The position numbers were made by a program, and so were the translations under genes. The notes beneath the pieces were generated by a model that saw nothing but the letters and a program-made list of their open reading frames with translations, did not search any database and was not told the origin of the DNA. From the NCBI GenBank assembly GCA_034440575.1, contig JAOTOL010001638.1, positions 2,458,501 to 2,522,500 on the forward strand: a stretch of DNA of 64,000 nt, given 5' to 3'. Below, piece by piece: positions 1-11,215 of the stretch. The first letter of the stretch is position 1, and each line of letters starts with the position of its first letter. This DNA comes from Imbricaverruca yamaguchii. Taxonomy: Eukaryota > Arthropoda > Thecostraca > Neoverrucidae.

Positions 1-3000
1 CTCTCATCTCTAATCCTATTTTATCTCATTGGTTAGGTAAATGGTGGATATCCAGAGAAACCGATTGTAGCAGACACATACCTGATGCTCAGTGACATCG
101 GGAAGGCTGAATACTAAAACCACAAACTCAAGCACCGGCGTGAGCAAAAATAAATAGCAGAATTGTCATCATGTCATAGTTACCCTTCATGATGGCAGAA
201 ATCAGCCACTGTGGCTGTGCTAGAAATCAGCGCCCGGACCCGTGTGCAACCGCTCTGGCGAATGTAATCAAGGAGTGGGTAGGGAAATTTCGCATCGTCT
301 GGCGAATCAGCATCATTTCCATAGAGGCCCGGAAGGTGACTTGGAAACAAATGAGTGCTTTTTCATACAGGTGTTACCACATGATGTTTCAGCGAAGACT
401 TTATTTTGGTGTTGCTCAGGACCGTCTTAAATGAATATATATCAAAGGACCTGTCTTACTGTCACAATCTGCCGCGTCTCTGTCCAGCCCTCAAGCACCG
501 GGCTCAAGCACCCTCAAGCACCCTCAAGCACTTTGACAAATTTTCCGCATCTCAGAACGATGCGAAGCCACTGGTTGCTGCCGTGGTAGGCACGGACAGG
601 CAGCGGTGTAAAGCCACTGGCCGTCGCCGTGGTGGGCACGTACAGGCAGCTGTATATTACCAGCATCAATAATGAATGCGTCACCCGTGCAGGGAAGCCA
701 TTGGAACCGACGCCCACGGCCTCACGCAGTGGGTGTTTCCAACTCTACAGCGCCAATGCCGTGGCGCACAATCACTTCCGTGCTGACTTAATGAGGATTG
801 TCGTCGGTTTCACTCGCAGGCGTGTCGTCAAGTGTCGGCGGCCTATGACTCGTTTGAGGAAACCGGCTTTGTGACGTCGGTTGGCGACATCTGCCCAGAT
901 TGTCCCGTGCATTCTGCACGATAATGCCGCGGCTGGCATATTTCTGCATATCTCAGATCCATTGTATCCGCCTCCTTACTGAGTTTATTACTGAGCTCAT
1001 GCCTAACAGCAGAGGAAAACACTTGTACATGCCAGTCTTGTGATGCTCTGAACTGCGTTGTCCTGACCATAGCTGTATAATGCATATATAGGCTGTTTGC
1101 TAGGCGGTTTATTGGTGTACGGATATTTGCACAAACGCACGTTCAAATGGCCGTCGAAAACAAGCATAATTGTATGGAGACTCGTTACTGATTAACACGA
1201 AATACAATAGTGAATAGAAAGAGGGCGTTCTTGAAGAATCCAACGCCTCATTACATGATTGTCTTGATGCTTGACCACAGGAGAAAACGTAACAGCGGAA
1301 AAGTTCTATGTAATCCGACGTACGATTTCCAAACAGGACTGAGATGACTGAACTTCTTGACTCAATGCTCGAGGTGATATCCTGGTGAGGCAAGTTTCTC
1401 TCCGCCTTATCTTCCTAACCAGTTAGGTGCCCGGCTAATTGCGCCTTCCCCACAGATCCTACCTTGTCACATACGCTACATGCGCTAACATTTCTTCAGA
1501 ATTACATGGTTATATGCACTTCGTGCTGATTATTTGTTGTCAATGCCATGGGAAAGCTGAATCATCGATCAACGTGGAAGCAAATGTGTGTGGAATATTA
1601 CGGAACACGTAAGTATCCTTGTTAACGTGCACATCATTTTCTCTCAAATTGCATCGTCCTTAGCATGCCGTGGTGTTTATGTTTGACATATTTGTGGGAG
1701 TACGCGACAAACCATCTCTGCACCTGTCTGGCCGTCGATCAATAACGGCAAAGTCTTCCGCATCGGGATAAACAACACAGGATACCTCATGCAATGTAGG
1801 GAGATGCGGCAAACGGCATGGGACAGCTGCATCATTGAACATTTATGATTATCGTGAAATTATTTCCATCTCTTGTGACTAATCTTCCAGGCAGGTGAAT
1901 GTTCGCAGTTAGTCACCCGTCTTTGCGGTAGTTTTGTGAATCCTGATCGTAAGATAAATGCGATTCCGTGCGTCATTATTGATGAGCAAGCTGAAGATAG
2001 TTCAACACAAGTGTCAGGTGCAAAGATCAATGTCATCGATCTGTTCAAGATTAAGTGCATGTAATAATGCAATGAACTCCTGAGGATGACAGTTTTCGGA
2101 ACAGATGGCCGCTCAGGAATCGGTAATGCGTGCTACTTTTTCTTATTTTTAGCTTTACAAAAACTGCACACCAAAAATTGTGACTAAAGAAAACCTACAC
2201 AAAATCAATCAAATTATAAGTTTTCAACCCGAATTTGTGGATTTTGATATGCTAAAAATGAACCAGTTGTGGAAAATTATCATGATGTCATGTTTACATC
2301 GTAGTATTTCATATTTTGAACCTCCCGAGGGCCTGGAATATATACATTCAAAACGTTTCAAATCATATCTCATTGGCCTGATCTGGTATTTGTTCGGGCA
2401 CAATTCTCCACTCCATGCGTTCTGCGTTTTCCAGATTGTTGATTAGTAACAAAGGTCTATGCAATGGGACATTTCTCTAGTCTTACGCTTCATCTGACAT
2501 AGCAAACTGAGCTGAGGCGACATTTTCCATTGTCGCCTCTTGCCTTGATCACGTATCGATGTATCCATATTTTACTTTTCTTTTACTTTCATCATCTAAA
2601 AGTCATGCATCTAAAAAGTTTATTCAGGCGAGATCATAAACTGACTGGACTAACCCTAGTTCCGCCATGGGCGCAGGTTTACGAACACTATAGCGGGGGC
2701 ACAATAATATATAATACAAAAATGCGGGGGTGAGGGAGGCAGAATATGCAGTGATGCACTTGAGAAATGGGCAGAGGGGAGAAATGGAAGCGGGATGCGC
2801 TCATCGGAAAAACAAGTCAGACATCTAAGATACGTGGGAAGTGTTTAACCACATTACGACAGAAGAGACCTTGTTTCAAATACAAACGTCGAATGCTTTA
2901 AACTGATATTTTCGAATGAAGTGCTAGCGCTGATCAAGACCGACTCAGATTGATATACACTAGAATCACTAAGAAAGGCATTTTCAAGCCCAGCACAGGA

Positions 3001-4320
3001 GTCATGTATGTTTATTGGTGTCCTCATTCTGAGTGGATATCATATGCTGTTGAAAAGTACGCTGTATATTGTTCAAGGTACAAAGGTGTGGGCGTTGCCG
3101 TGTGTCGCAAAAGAAGATCCAGACGAAAATATTCGTCGACATCAAGTAGCCACTCCTAGCAAACAGCGTCAAACTCGACAAAGGGGACCAGCTAAGCAAG
3201 TTCAGGGAGTATCTTGAGATGATACAGCGGAACCTTTTGCAGCTTGGAGATTTTGAGGAACATCTCGTAATCGTCGAGCAGATATGGCCATATTTTAGGT
3301 GGCGATATCTGAATATTTTTCATGATGAGTAAACCAGTCAAGTTGGAATGAAATTGTGCGCGATAACTTTCAGTCATGGATATTCTCTTTCATTCCACGT
3401 GTACACGGCAAAATACCACACAGGTGCAGAGATGCCACAAGGTAAACATGTCATAAGACACATTATATCCGCTTTCACTGTTGTCAGGGTATGCCATCTA
3501 CACAAACAACTTCTTCTCAACAAGTATCTGTGGAGAGCTTTGCGATGAGGAGTTGCGATATATGGACACAGTGCGTGCAAACAGGACTGAAGATGCAAAC
3601 CGAAAGAAGCCAGTGTGAGGAAAAAAAGAGGAGAGAGGCACGTGGGAGTTCTCGGACGGCAAGGTAGCCATCACCCACTGAAACGACGACAGACCCGCAT
3701 CTGTTGTGAGTAATACATGTGTGCTTGCGAACATCGGAACAGCAAGATGGAGTTCAGATGGAAGCAGAGAGCCTACCTGCCAGTGAAGAAGCCAGATACG
3801 GTTAGTAAATATAATGAACACACAGAAGGGGAAGGGGAAGATGGCTATCGATATCCACTACGGGTTTCTAGCAGACTATTGCCAAAATATCAAATGAAAG
3901 CAGTGGTGGTGGCTGTTATTAACGTATGCGCTGAATCTCGCGGTTGTAGCTACATGGCGAATTCACATGAAGGATGGTGATCGGCACAGTCATCTGGAAT
4001 TCCGCCGGGTTGTGACCCGACGTCTCATCAAGCAGCTATCAGACCGAGAGGTCGGAATCTCAACTGCCAGTTGCGGCAGGCTGCAAAGACCGGTGAGCAT
4101 TATATGGGTCGAACACAACACTTGAGTGCGTAAGTGTGATGCACGAGCTGCATGCCAAATTCAAAGCCTCTTTCGTGCTCGACTGTGGGCTCCCGGGTGG
4201 CCGTTGAATGGGAAGCAGGAAGAGGACTATGCGTGCCTCGTCCCGCGCTCTCGCTATGCGATTGGTGGTACTTTTCGCGTGCAGCCAGCGGTAGTGGCAA
4301 CTATCTAATGTCATACACCG
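1..4320. other. No recognisable gene; unique-looking sequence with small local repeats
   Basis: I see no open frame with a recognisable family signature on either strand. Small structures only: CAAGCACC-type short repeats near 490-535, a 46-bp direct duplication at about 567-659 (both copies begin gccactgg), and a perfect 9-bp stem with an 8-nt loop at 2514-2539. The open frames present are short and scattered as in non-coding DNA. Confidence 0.6.
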
Positions 4321-4321
4321 T

Positions 4322-5165
4322 ATGTCTAGCTTTAAAGCCACCGGTGAAGACAGTGCCACTATCGCTGTGATACGCATGACCTTACCAGTCATTGGCCTTC
4401 GCCTGCTGAAGGTCGTGAACGAGTCTCTAGTGACTGGTGTGTTGCCTGACGACTGGAAGATTGCTAACGTCATGATGCCCCACAAGACAGACCGTAATAC
4501 TCGACCTCAATAAGTGCAGACTATTGTTCATTTTGCTAACTGTTGGAAAGGTGGCTGAGAGTGCAGCATGTGACTATCTCATGAACTCTTTAGTTCAGCA
4601 CACCACGATTGCAAAGAACAACACGGTTTTAAAAATGGGCACTCAGTGAAGCGACAATGTTGGAGGTCACCATTCAGCTGTTGGACGACATAGGTAAGGA
4701 TCTAATACCATGCATTACTCCTGTAGACTCCTTAAAAGCTTTCGACTCTGCCAAACATTTTCGGCTTATTGGAACACTTGGCTAGTACGACGTTGATTCA
4801 CATTTGGTCTAAAATTGGTCAGCTGGTGCTCTCAGTGCATAGGAGGTGATCTCAGTGGTGCGCCGGCGACTCACCATCACACCACTGGTGGCATAGAGTT
4901 TGCTACTGAGACGAGTTCAGTTTATGTTATTTACCGACCATTTTCAACCCCGTGTCGTGACGATGGTTGCCAGGTTGTTACGCTTGTTGACGATGCTTCT
5001 ATGGTATTCTCTCCAGCGACCTCTGGACCTCAACTCGCGAATAGAAGCGACCCTCGAGAATGCTGGCGCATGGTTTGCAGATGTAGTTTGAAAATCTACC
5101 CTTATGAAACTGACATTGCGCTGGTTGGAAAATGTCAGCGACGTGTTCATCTGAATGATTTCTCT
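4322..5165 (+). pseudogene. Relic of a non-LTR retrotransposon (LINE) reverse transcriptase
   Basis: Translation of the plus strand in shifting frames gives an ordered series of weak LINE reverse-transcriptase matches. At 4400-4500 there is a segment containing LVTGVLPDDWKIANV and then a terminal PHK, matching the 'finger' motif that precedes NYRP in LINE polymerases. At about 4540-4640 is a decayed 'KVAE...YL' block. At about 4725-4745 is DSLKAFDSAKH, matching the first catalytic motif (D..KAFD). At about 4975-5000 is TLVDDASMVF, standing where YADD is expected, and at 5095-5130 a stretch containing YPYETDIALVGK like the usual LN..KTE.M segment that follows it. Several frameshifts and stops separate the blocks, so the copy is dead. 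The clade cannot be assigned. Each block is weak on its own; the order and spacing make the call. Confidence 0.6.
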
Positions 5166-5199
5166 GCCAATCATAGCGACACCCATATCCACCCGTCAC

Positions 5200-5775
5200 C
5201 GTCTCCCCCGTCCTCCCAAAGGTTCAGGAGCATCACAGTCCTGACACTCTAACTCTCAGGGGACCCCCAGTCCTCGACAGTCCTTCAGACTAACAAGGAT
5301 ATTCTAGTTCTGATACTGATCCTCAGTATTCTTTACAGCCATCAGAAGCCCTAAGGCACTCTCTTTAAATCTCAGGGTGCTATACTCTTCGCATATGGAT
5401 CCCTCAGATCCCCTTGAGGATCCACGTCTAACCCTCTCCGGTGCACAGTGACCATTATAAATTGCCAGGGGTCCTCTTAAACTGTTTGGGTCTCTATGCG
5501 CGAATGATCAAGTTTGATAGGAGCGCCCTAAAGACAAATTAACTCACTAACCAACGAACAGGTTGGTGCCCTTCCCAGTCTTTGATAGTGTTTCTATCTT
5601 CAAGGGCTTCCTTGGCTCTCGGATGCTCTGTTATCTCCCAAGGGGCCCGTCTCAGTCACCGACATCTGTTGTGGTTTCAAGAACATTCTAGCTCTTAGGC
5701 TGGCCGCCGGTATTCCTCACATCAATCGCCAGTCAATAGGATTTCTATAACCGCTCAGGTGACGTGATTCATCCA
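5200..5775. repeat. Decayed short-period GC-rich repeat, left part
   Basis: The tract is a loose succession of 25-30 bp phrases built around variants of ctcaggg-accc, tcctc and ccctc, with no open frame. The same style of sequence resumes at 7119 on the other side of the P2 element, so the two parts were probably one array before insertion. Period is irregular and no clean unit can be written. Confidence 0.45.
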
Positions 5776-7118
5776 TTAACACGAGCCCTGAAAGGCCTCG
5801 GAAAATTACGCGCACTGGAGGGGGAGGGGCGGATTCCGCCCACCTAAGATCTCGGCTCCTACTGAGGCTATAGCAACAAAATTCGCAGGGTGGATGGACA
5901 CGATAGTGAACTCTATTGTGAGCACATTTTATGATCTTAGGTCAATATCTTCAAGGTCAAATGAGGTAAAAATGACAAAATGTTCTGGTTTTGCGTGGAT
6001 TGGCCTGTCATTGTCATGGATCGCTGTGATTCTGTTTAAATGCTCCAAAATTGGCATTAATGATGCTTTGAACATTACTAATGATGCAATACAGATGCCA
6101 GATCCGCAATTTGACCTAAGGTCACCTATATAGGAAAACTTTAGCAGGCCATTACCTGATCCAGTTACCGGAACCGGGTTGCCCACCCGACAGCTCCGTT
6201 GGGTGGTTCGGCACAATCGGCTTCGCAAAGAAAGGAGTGAAATACATGAATACAGTACGGAAACGCTTAGGCACACAATGACAAACAGTAGATTCCGGGA
6301 TGTGTAGGGAGTAACATGTAAAGTGACATCAATCGCATGGCAGTCATTTGCATTTTTGACAACATTCCAGTTGACCATGTTTGGTTCTATTAGCCTGTCA
6401 TGAACTTGACCTGACCTGACCTCGGCGACCTAACATGACTTTTTAATCATAATGCATAAAAAATGCATCAAACAAATCGCTAGTGTTGTCAAGAACAGCT
6501 CCCTTTTGCCAATATACGGGAAGCGTATCAGCGCCGATTTCTGTGGTCTAGCGCTGCGAATTGTTTTTATTTAACAGCCACTAACTTGAAAAGGTTTCGG
6601 CCGATTTTCATTTTTTCTTACGTTAAACAATGCACCGGTCATTTCCAAGTCAGTACGCAAAAAGTGGCGTATATCGGCCGGTACAATATGGAGTTATGTA
6701 CGAAAAATCGGAGGTGTGGGCGGATTTCGCCATCCCCCTCCAGGGCGTGTGTTAACCTGTCATAAACTTGACCTGACTTGACCTCGGCGACCTGGCATGT
6801 ACTTTGAAACAATATAGCATAACAATGCACATCAAACAAGTCGCTAGTTTTGCCAAGAACAATTCCTTTTTGCCAATATAGGGGAAGCGCACCAGCGCCA
6901 ATATTTGTGGTCTGGCTCTGAGAAAATATTTTGAATTTAGCGACCCCTAACTCGAAAAATGTTCGGTCGATTTTCGTTTTTCTTACTTTAAATAACGCGC
7001 CGGTCATTTATAAACAGGTACACAAACCATAGCGTATATGGGCCGGTAAAATCTGGAGTTATTTACGAAAAACTGGAGGGGTGGGCGGATTTCATCCACC
7101 CTCCAGGGCGCGTGTTAA
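5776..7118. mobile_element. TTAA-flanked non-autonomous DNA transposon, family P2, copy A
   Basis: The element (5780-7114) is bounded by TTAA at 5776-5779 and 7115-7118. Its ends are inverted: the left begins CACGAGCCCTGAAAGG and the right, read inward on the other strand, begins CACGCGCCCTGGAGGG. A GGGCGGAATCCGCCC-like block follows at both ends, but on the left a segment of about 20 bp is interposed. TTAA duplication and short GC-rich inverted termini are the hallmark of piggyBac-type elements; no transposase is encoded, so it is non-autonomous. The right-hand 362 bp is present twice in tandem (6394-6755 and 6756-7118), and the junction is itself a TTAA (6752-6755). A second copy lies at 50910-52254. 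Assignment to the piggyBac superfamily is inference from the termini. Confidence 0.75.
6394..7118. repeat. Tandem duplication of the P2 right end
   Basis: Two units of about 362 bp, 6394-6755 and 6756-7118. Each opens with cctgtcat-aacttgacctgac and closes with ccagggcg-gtgttaa. Differences between units are scattered substitutions, so the duplication is old. Copy B shows the same arrangement at 51530-52254. Confidence 0.8.
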
Positions 7119-7907
7119 GGACCGCTCTCAACCTCAGAAGAATCCTAGTTCATTCCTCTTTAACGCTCACCAGATCTTCTTTACTTTTTAGGGCCCTCTC
7201 CTTCCTTTAGGGGCCCACAACGTCCTCGATGGTCCTGTTATCTCCGGGGCATTTCAGATCTGAGATAAATTCTCACTGGTCTTCCTTAGCTTTCAGGGAC
7301 CCTGTTCATTCCACATGGGCTTCTCAAATAAAAAGACCATCCCAGCCATCTCTGGTCCTCACACACCATGTGTATGCCTTCCTCAGCCGTCACGGGCCCA
7401 TTCCAACTGAGACTGCTCTTTCCAGCTGATATGGATGCTCCAACTATCGGACTCTCTTTCCTTTACGGCCTTTGCCAGACCTCAGGGTGGACGTCTTCAG
7501 GTTTCAAGGGCCATTTCCACACAAATTGCTAAATATGTTTAGCAGTTTGGGCTCCCTCGATCAGGTCAGGGACCTTTGTACGGTTTGAGCCCTATCTGTC
7601 GGCCCAATGATCGTTTCTAACGGCCCGAGGTCCTCCCCTGAAATCAGGGCCCTCTCCGTCGTCTTAGGGGCCCTCTTTGAAGACCCAGGGCTATTCCTGC
7701 AAGTCGGAGGTCCTTTTCAAACGTTTGGCCCCGTTCATCAGGTCAGCGACCCTTTCTTCGCCTTGGGCTCCGCCGACAGCTCAGGAACCCTTTACATTGT
7801 CACGAGAACCTCTCCATCATCTCGGTGACCCATCCACCTGTCTGGGGCACTTTGTCGATCTCTTCACGTTGGTCCATCCAAAACTCTCATCATTTTCTTG
7901 TGGGCAC

Positions 7908-7910
<3 letters not shown>
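7119..7910. repeat. Decayed short-period GC-rich repeat, right part
   Basis: Continuation of the phrase-like repeat seen at 5200-5775: recurring 'agggccctct', 'aggggcccac', 'tcagggacc' motifs at irregular 25-35 bp steps. It reads through without any gene. A similar decayed repeat in the opposite orientation flanks the LINE at 29.5-30.0 and 33.3-33.6 kb. Confidence 0.45.

Positions 7911-7968
<58 letters not shown>
7911..7968. repeat. (CT)29 microsatellite
   Basis: Uninterrupted CT dinucleotides, 58 bp. Open frames crossing it (Ser/Leu or Arg/Glu alternation) are artefacts. Confidence 0.97.
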
Positions 7969-7969
<1 letters not shown>

Positions 7970-7970
<1 letters not shown>

Positions 7971-8976
7971 ACTCTCTGGACCTTCATTGTCTGCCCAGAA
8001 CCTTTTCCGTTAGTCCAGCCCCCCAGGCGTCCGCCTCGAGGGCTGCTCCGACCCTCCAGAGACGGCTGCCCTCTCCGCCCCTGGCTACGCCACTGGACCA
8101 GACAGCCATCAGACAGCTCCAGATGACCATTAATCAGAACCAGACGATTATCAGTCGGAGCCATGCGTACAGATGACCTTCAGTGAGAGCAGTGCAGAGC
8201 CTTACAGACGGTGCACAGCCCCAGGCTCTGCAGCACCGTGCTAGCCTCTGCATGTCACATCGACCCATGCAGTCGTGAAACCGTGCAGGCTGCCCATCGC
8301 GCTGCGATTCACTGAGATGCCATCGTGCAGCAGCGGAGCTTAACCGCAAAAAATACTGCTTGACCTGACCTCAATGTGCAGATTGGTATCATCACATTAT
8401 TGCAAGGAAAGTGAGAGGTGGGTTGAATGGCCTATTTATAGCTTTGATTCATTGGTTGAACCTTGAAGTTGAATGTTTTGGCTACGTGTTATCACGTAAC
8501 GGGAAAGGAATCCGTGCTATTAAATTATATCTGGACTTACATTAAGTTGCAAGTGCCCCCATGCCTTTTGTTTTAGCATACTCACCATGTGTGGATGCAT
8601 TCATTTATTTATGTAATAGCTACTGCGTGTAAAGGTAGCTGGACAATTTGCTTTGACAGCGTATGTCTACTCTATATCAGTGCAAATGCATGCCCATAAT
8701 TGGTGGGGTGGCGGAGGCGAGAGGCGGTTTGCTTTGATCTCTAATGTATTAATGTCCCTCAATGCACAATAAATATGTTCGTGGCTGAACATGGCCAAAC
8801 AGCGAAGCGATGTCATTTCTACAATATTTTTATCTTCGAACAATTTGAGCGAGCTACTTTAAGTGATATCAACTGCTGATCTGTTACCATTGATATTTAC
8901 TTGTCATGAATTTGCTCGTCTGATGCAAAAATCGGCACATGATGCAGGGACGGTTCATTTGTTACACTTGGTCTAC
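7970..8976. other. No gene seen
   Basis: About 1 kb between the CT tract and the first P1 element. Mixed composition, no repeat or coding signature that I recognise. Confidence 0.5.
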
Positions 8977-9845
8977 TTGACCCGCGCCGTCTTTCCGGTC
9001 AGATCCTCCCACCCCGTCTCGGGGGGGGGGGGATGAAGACCCCCTCTAAAATCCAAACTAAGCGCCGCACGAAAACGAAAGAGGCGTCATCGGAAAGCGC
9101 TCGACGAGTAGGGTCGGGATCCATCCGCCAAAACAATTTCCCCCCCCCCAAAAGTGACGTCACCAGGGGGCTAGGTTTTCACGACTTTTCACGACTTACA
9201 TTATGTTTCTGACTATGGGGAGTTCATTTTGGGCATATATGAAAAAACAAAATGTATTTGGAAAGAAAAAAGGACAGCGAAATCGACCAGGGCTATAATT
9301 TCTTTTTGGCCCACCAGAAAACCATACAAAAATTTAATTTTTGTGGCATTTCAAAATTTTGAGTTTTCAACTTTTCTTTAATGTTCCTTTTCCAATGGGT
9401 AGAGCAGACCGATAAACGTTGTTGGAAGTCAACTTGCCCGAATAAAAAATGCCTACTTTAGCCAGAATCCTGTATTTCAACTGCAATTTGGCAGATACGC
9501 GAAACTTATATGTAGTCAAAAGCGAAAAAATGGAAAATTACACTCGTACGTTTTGTTGCATCCGTAAAGATAAGCAAACGCTGATAGTTTCATTAAAATT
9601 TGTATCCGGTAAAGCGTTACGACTGATTTAACTTTTTTTGGGAGGTGACCTCACTTGACCTTGACTAACTCGTTGATCCTAGATGACCTGACCTAAAAAT
9701 TTGAATCAGCATTTCAAATTGATGTGGGAAGTGTATGCCAAATTTGGGCGAGCTACCGCGCGCCGTTCGGCCGCTATCCGCGAAAAAAAAACTGAGAGAG
9801 GGGGGGGGGGATCGGCTGAAGACCCCCCGAGACGGGACGGGTCAA
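8977..9845. mobile_element. TTAA-type non-autonomous element, family P1, copy 1
   Basis: The element (8981-9841) is flanked by TTGA and TCAA, decayed or variant forms of the TTAA seen at other copies. Left end runs CCCGCGCCGTC, then a short spacer, then CACCCCGTCTCGG plus a G run; right end reads inward CCCGTCCCGTCTCGGGGGG. The interior includes the family landmarks GTGACGTCAC (about 9157), gcgaaatcgacca (about 9278) and a TGACCT/TTGACC-rich block (9645-9690). No transposase. It is oriented opposite to copy 2, 540 bp away. Confidence 0.75.
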
Positions 9846-10075
9846 ATAGCAAGGCGAACATGAGGATATTTTATTATGAACCATAATTCGAACATGGTAC
9901 AAACGCATGTCCGTCGTAATTCACAGCTATATAATAGCCGTTTTGAACCTGCCGTCGTTGAATATTATTGGTTTTCGAGATTGCGGTAATCTAACAGCGA
10001 AACGGTTCGTAACAATTCTGACTCGCCATTGGTTGAAATAAGCTTTCTACTAAAATCTTATGTTCAATTTGGCAA

Positions 10076-10330
10076 TGTCATATTAGCAACTAAGACATAA
10101 TACTTCAGTGTATGCATCATCACGGTAGCTGCAGTGGTGGATGTGTACATGCACATTGTTAATGTTATATTGTCAACCAAGACCTAACACTTCAATGTAT
10201 GTATCATGACGGGAGCCACATTGGCGGCTGGGTACATGTACATTGTTAATGTGATATTGGCAAACACTTCAGTGTATGCATCGTGACGGTGGCCACAATT
10301 GTGGATGTGTACGTGTACATTGACAATCAT
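10076..10330. repeat. Three diverged 77-87 bp tandem units
   Basis: The phrase cttcagtgtatgcatca recurs with changes at about 10102, 10189 and 10266, each followed by a gtggatgtgtac-catgtacattg phrase. It lies in the 530-bp spacer between two oppositely oriented P1 elements. Confidence 0.75.
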
Positions 10331-10379
10331 ATCGGTTGGGAGACATGGGGTCCTACTACTTTGGCGTTTCACGTTACAT

Positions 10380-11215
10380 TTAATCCGCGCAGTCTCGGGG
10401 GGGGGGGTCGTTGACGACCTCCCGTAAGGTTTTCCGCAGATAGTGACAGAACGGCGCGCGGCAGCGCGTCGAAATTTGGCATACCTTTTCCCATATCAAT
10501 TTGACATGTGTAAACATTTTGAAGTCAGGTCGTCTAGGGTCAACGAGTTAGTCAAGATCAAGTGAGGTCACCTCCAAAACAGTTCAACTAATCGTCACAC
10601 TTTAATGGATAAATATTTTTGTAATGAAACTTTCAGCGTTTCCTTATCTTTAGGGATGCAATAAAACGCACCAGAGGAATTTTTCATTTTTTTCTCAGTT
10701 TTTGATTTCTTAATAGTTTTGCAAATTTGCCCATTAGAGTAAAAATAGAAGATTCTGGCTAAAGTAAGCATTTTTCATTGGAGTAAGTTGACTTCGATAA
10801 TATTTTTCGGTCCACTCTACCCATTAGAAAAGGAAATGGAAGAAAACTTGAAAACTCAAAATATTCAAATAAAAACAATTGGTTTATGGGTGGCCACATA
10901 TGGGTGTAATTTATGGTCCTGGTCGATTTCGCTTTCTTTTTCTAATTCCAAATATTAATTTCTTCAAATCTCTCTCAAAATGAACCACCCAGAGCCACAA
11001 ACGTAATGTAAGTCGTAAAACTCTACGGCCCCTTATGACGTCACTTTTTTTGGGAGGAATAATTTGGGGGTGATGTCTGGCCCTACCCGTCCAGCGCATT
11101 CCGATGACACCTATTTCGTTTTCCTGTGACACTTAGCTTGGGGACTACAGGGGGGGGGGGGGCTCTATCTACCCCCAGAGACGGAGTGTGAGGATCTGAC
11201 AGGAGAGAAGGTTAA
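10380..11215. mobile_element. TTAA-type non-autonomous element, family P1, copy 2 (inverted relative to copy 1)
   Basis: TTAA at 10380-10383 and 11212-11215 flank element 10384-11211. Left terminus TCCGCGCAGTCTCGG plus an 11-G run corresponds to the right end of copy 1; the right terminus carries the extended form with gacggagtgtgaggatctgac. Interior landmarks (ggtcaacgagttagtcaagatcaa-like block near 10535, gtcgatttcgctttc near 10922, tgacgtcac near 11037) appear in reverse order relative to copy 1. Confidence 0.85.
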
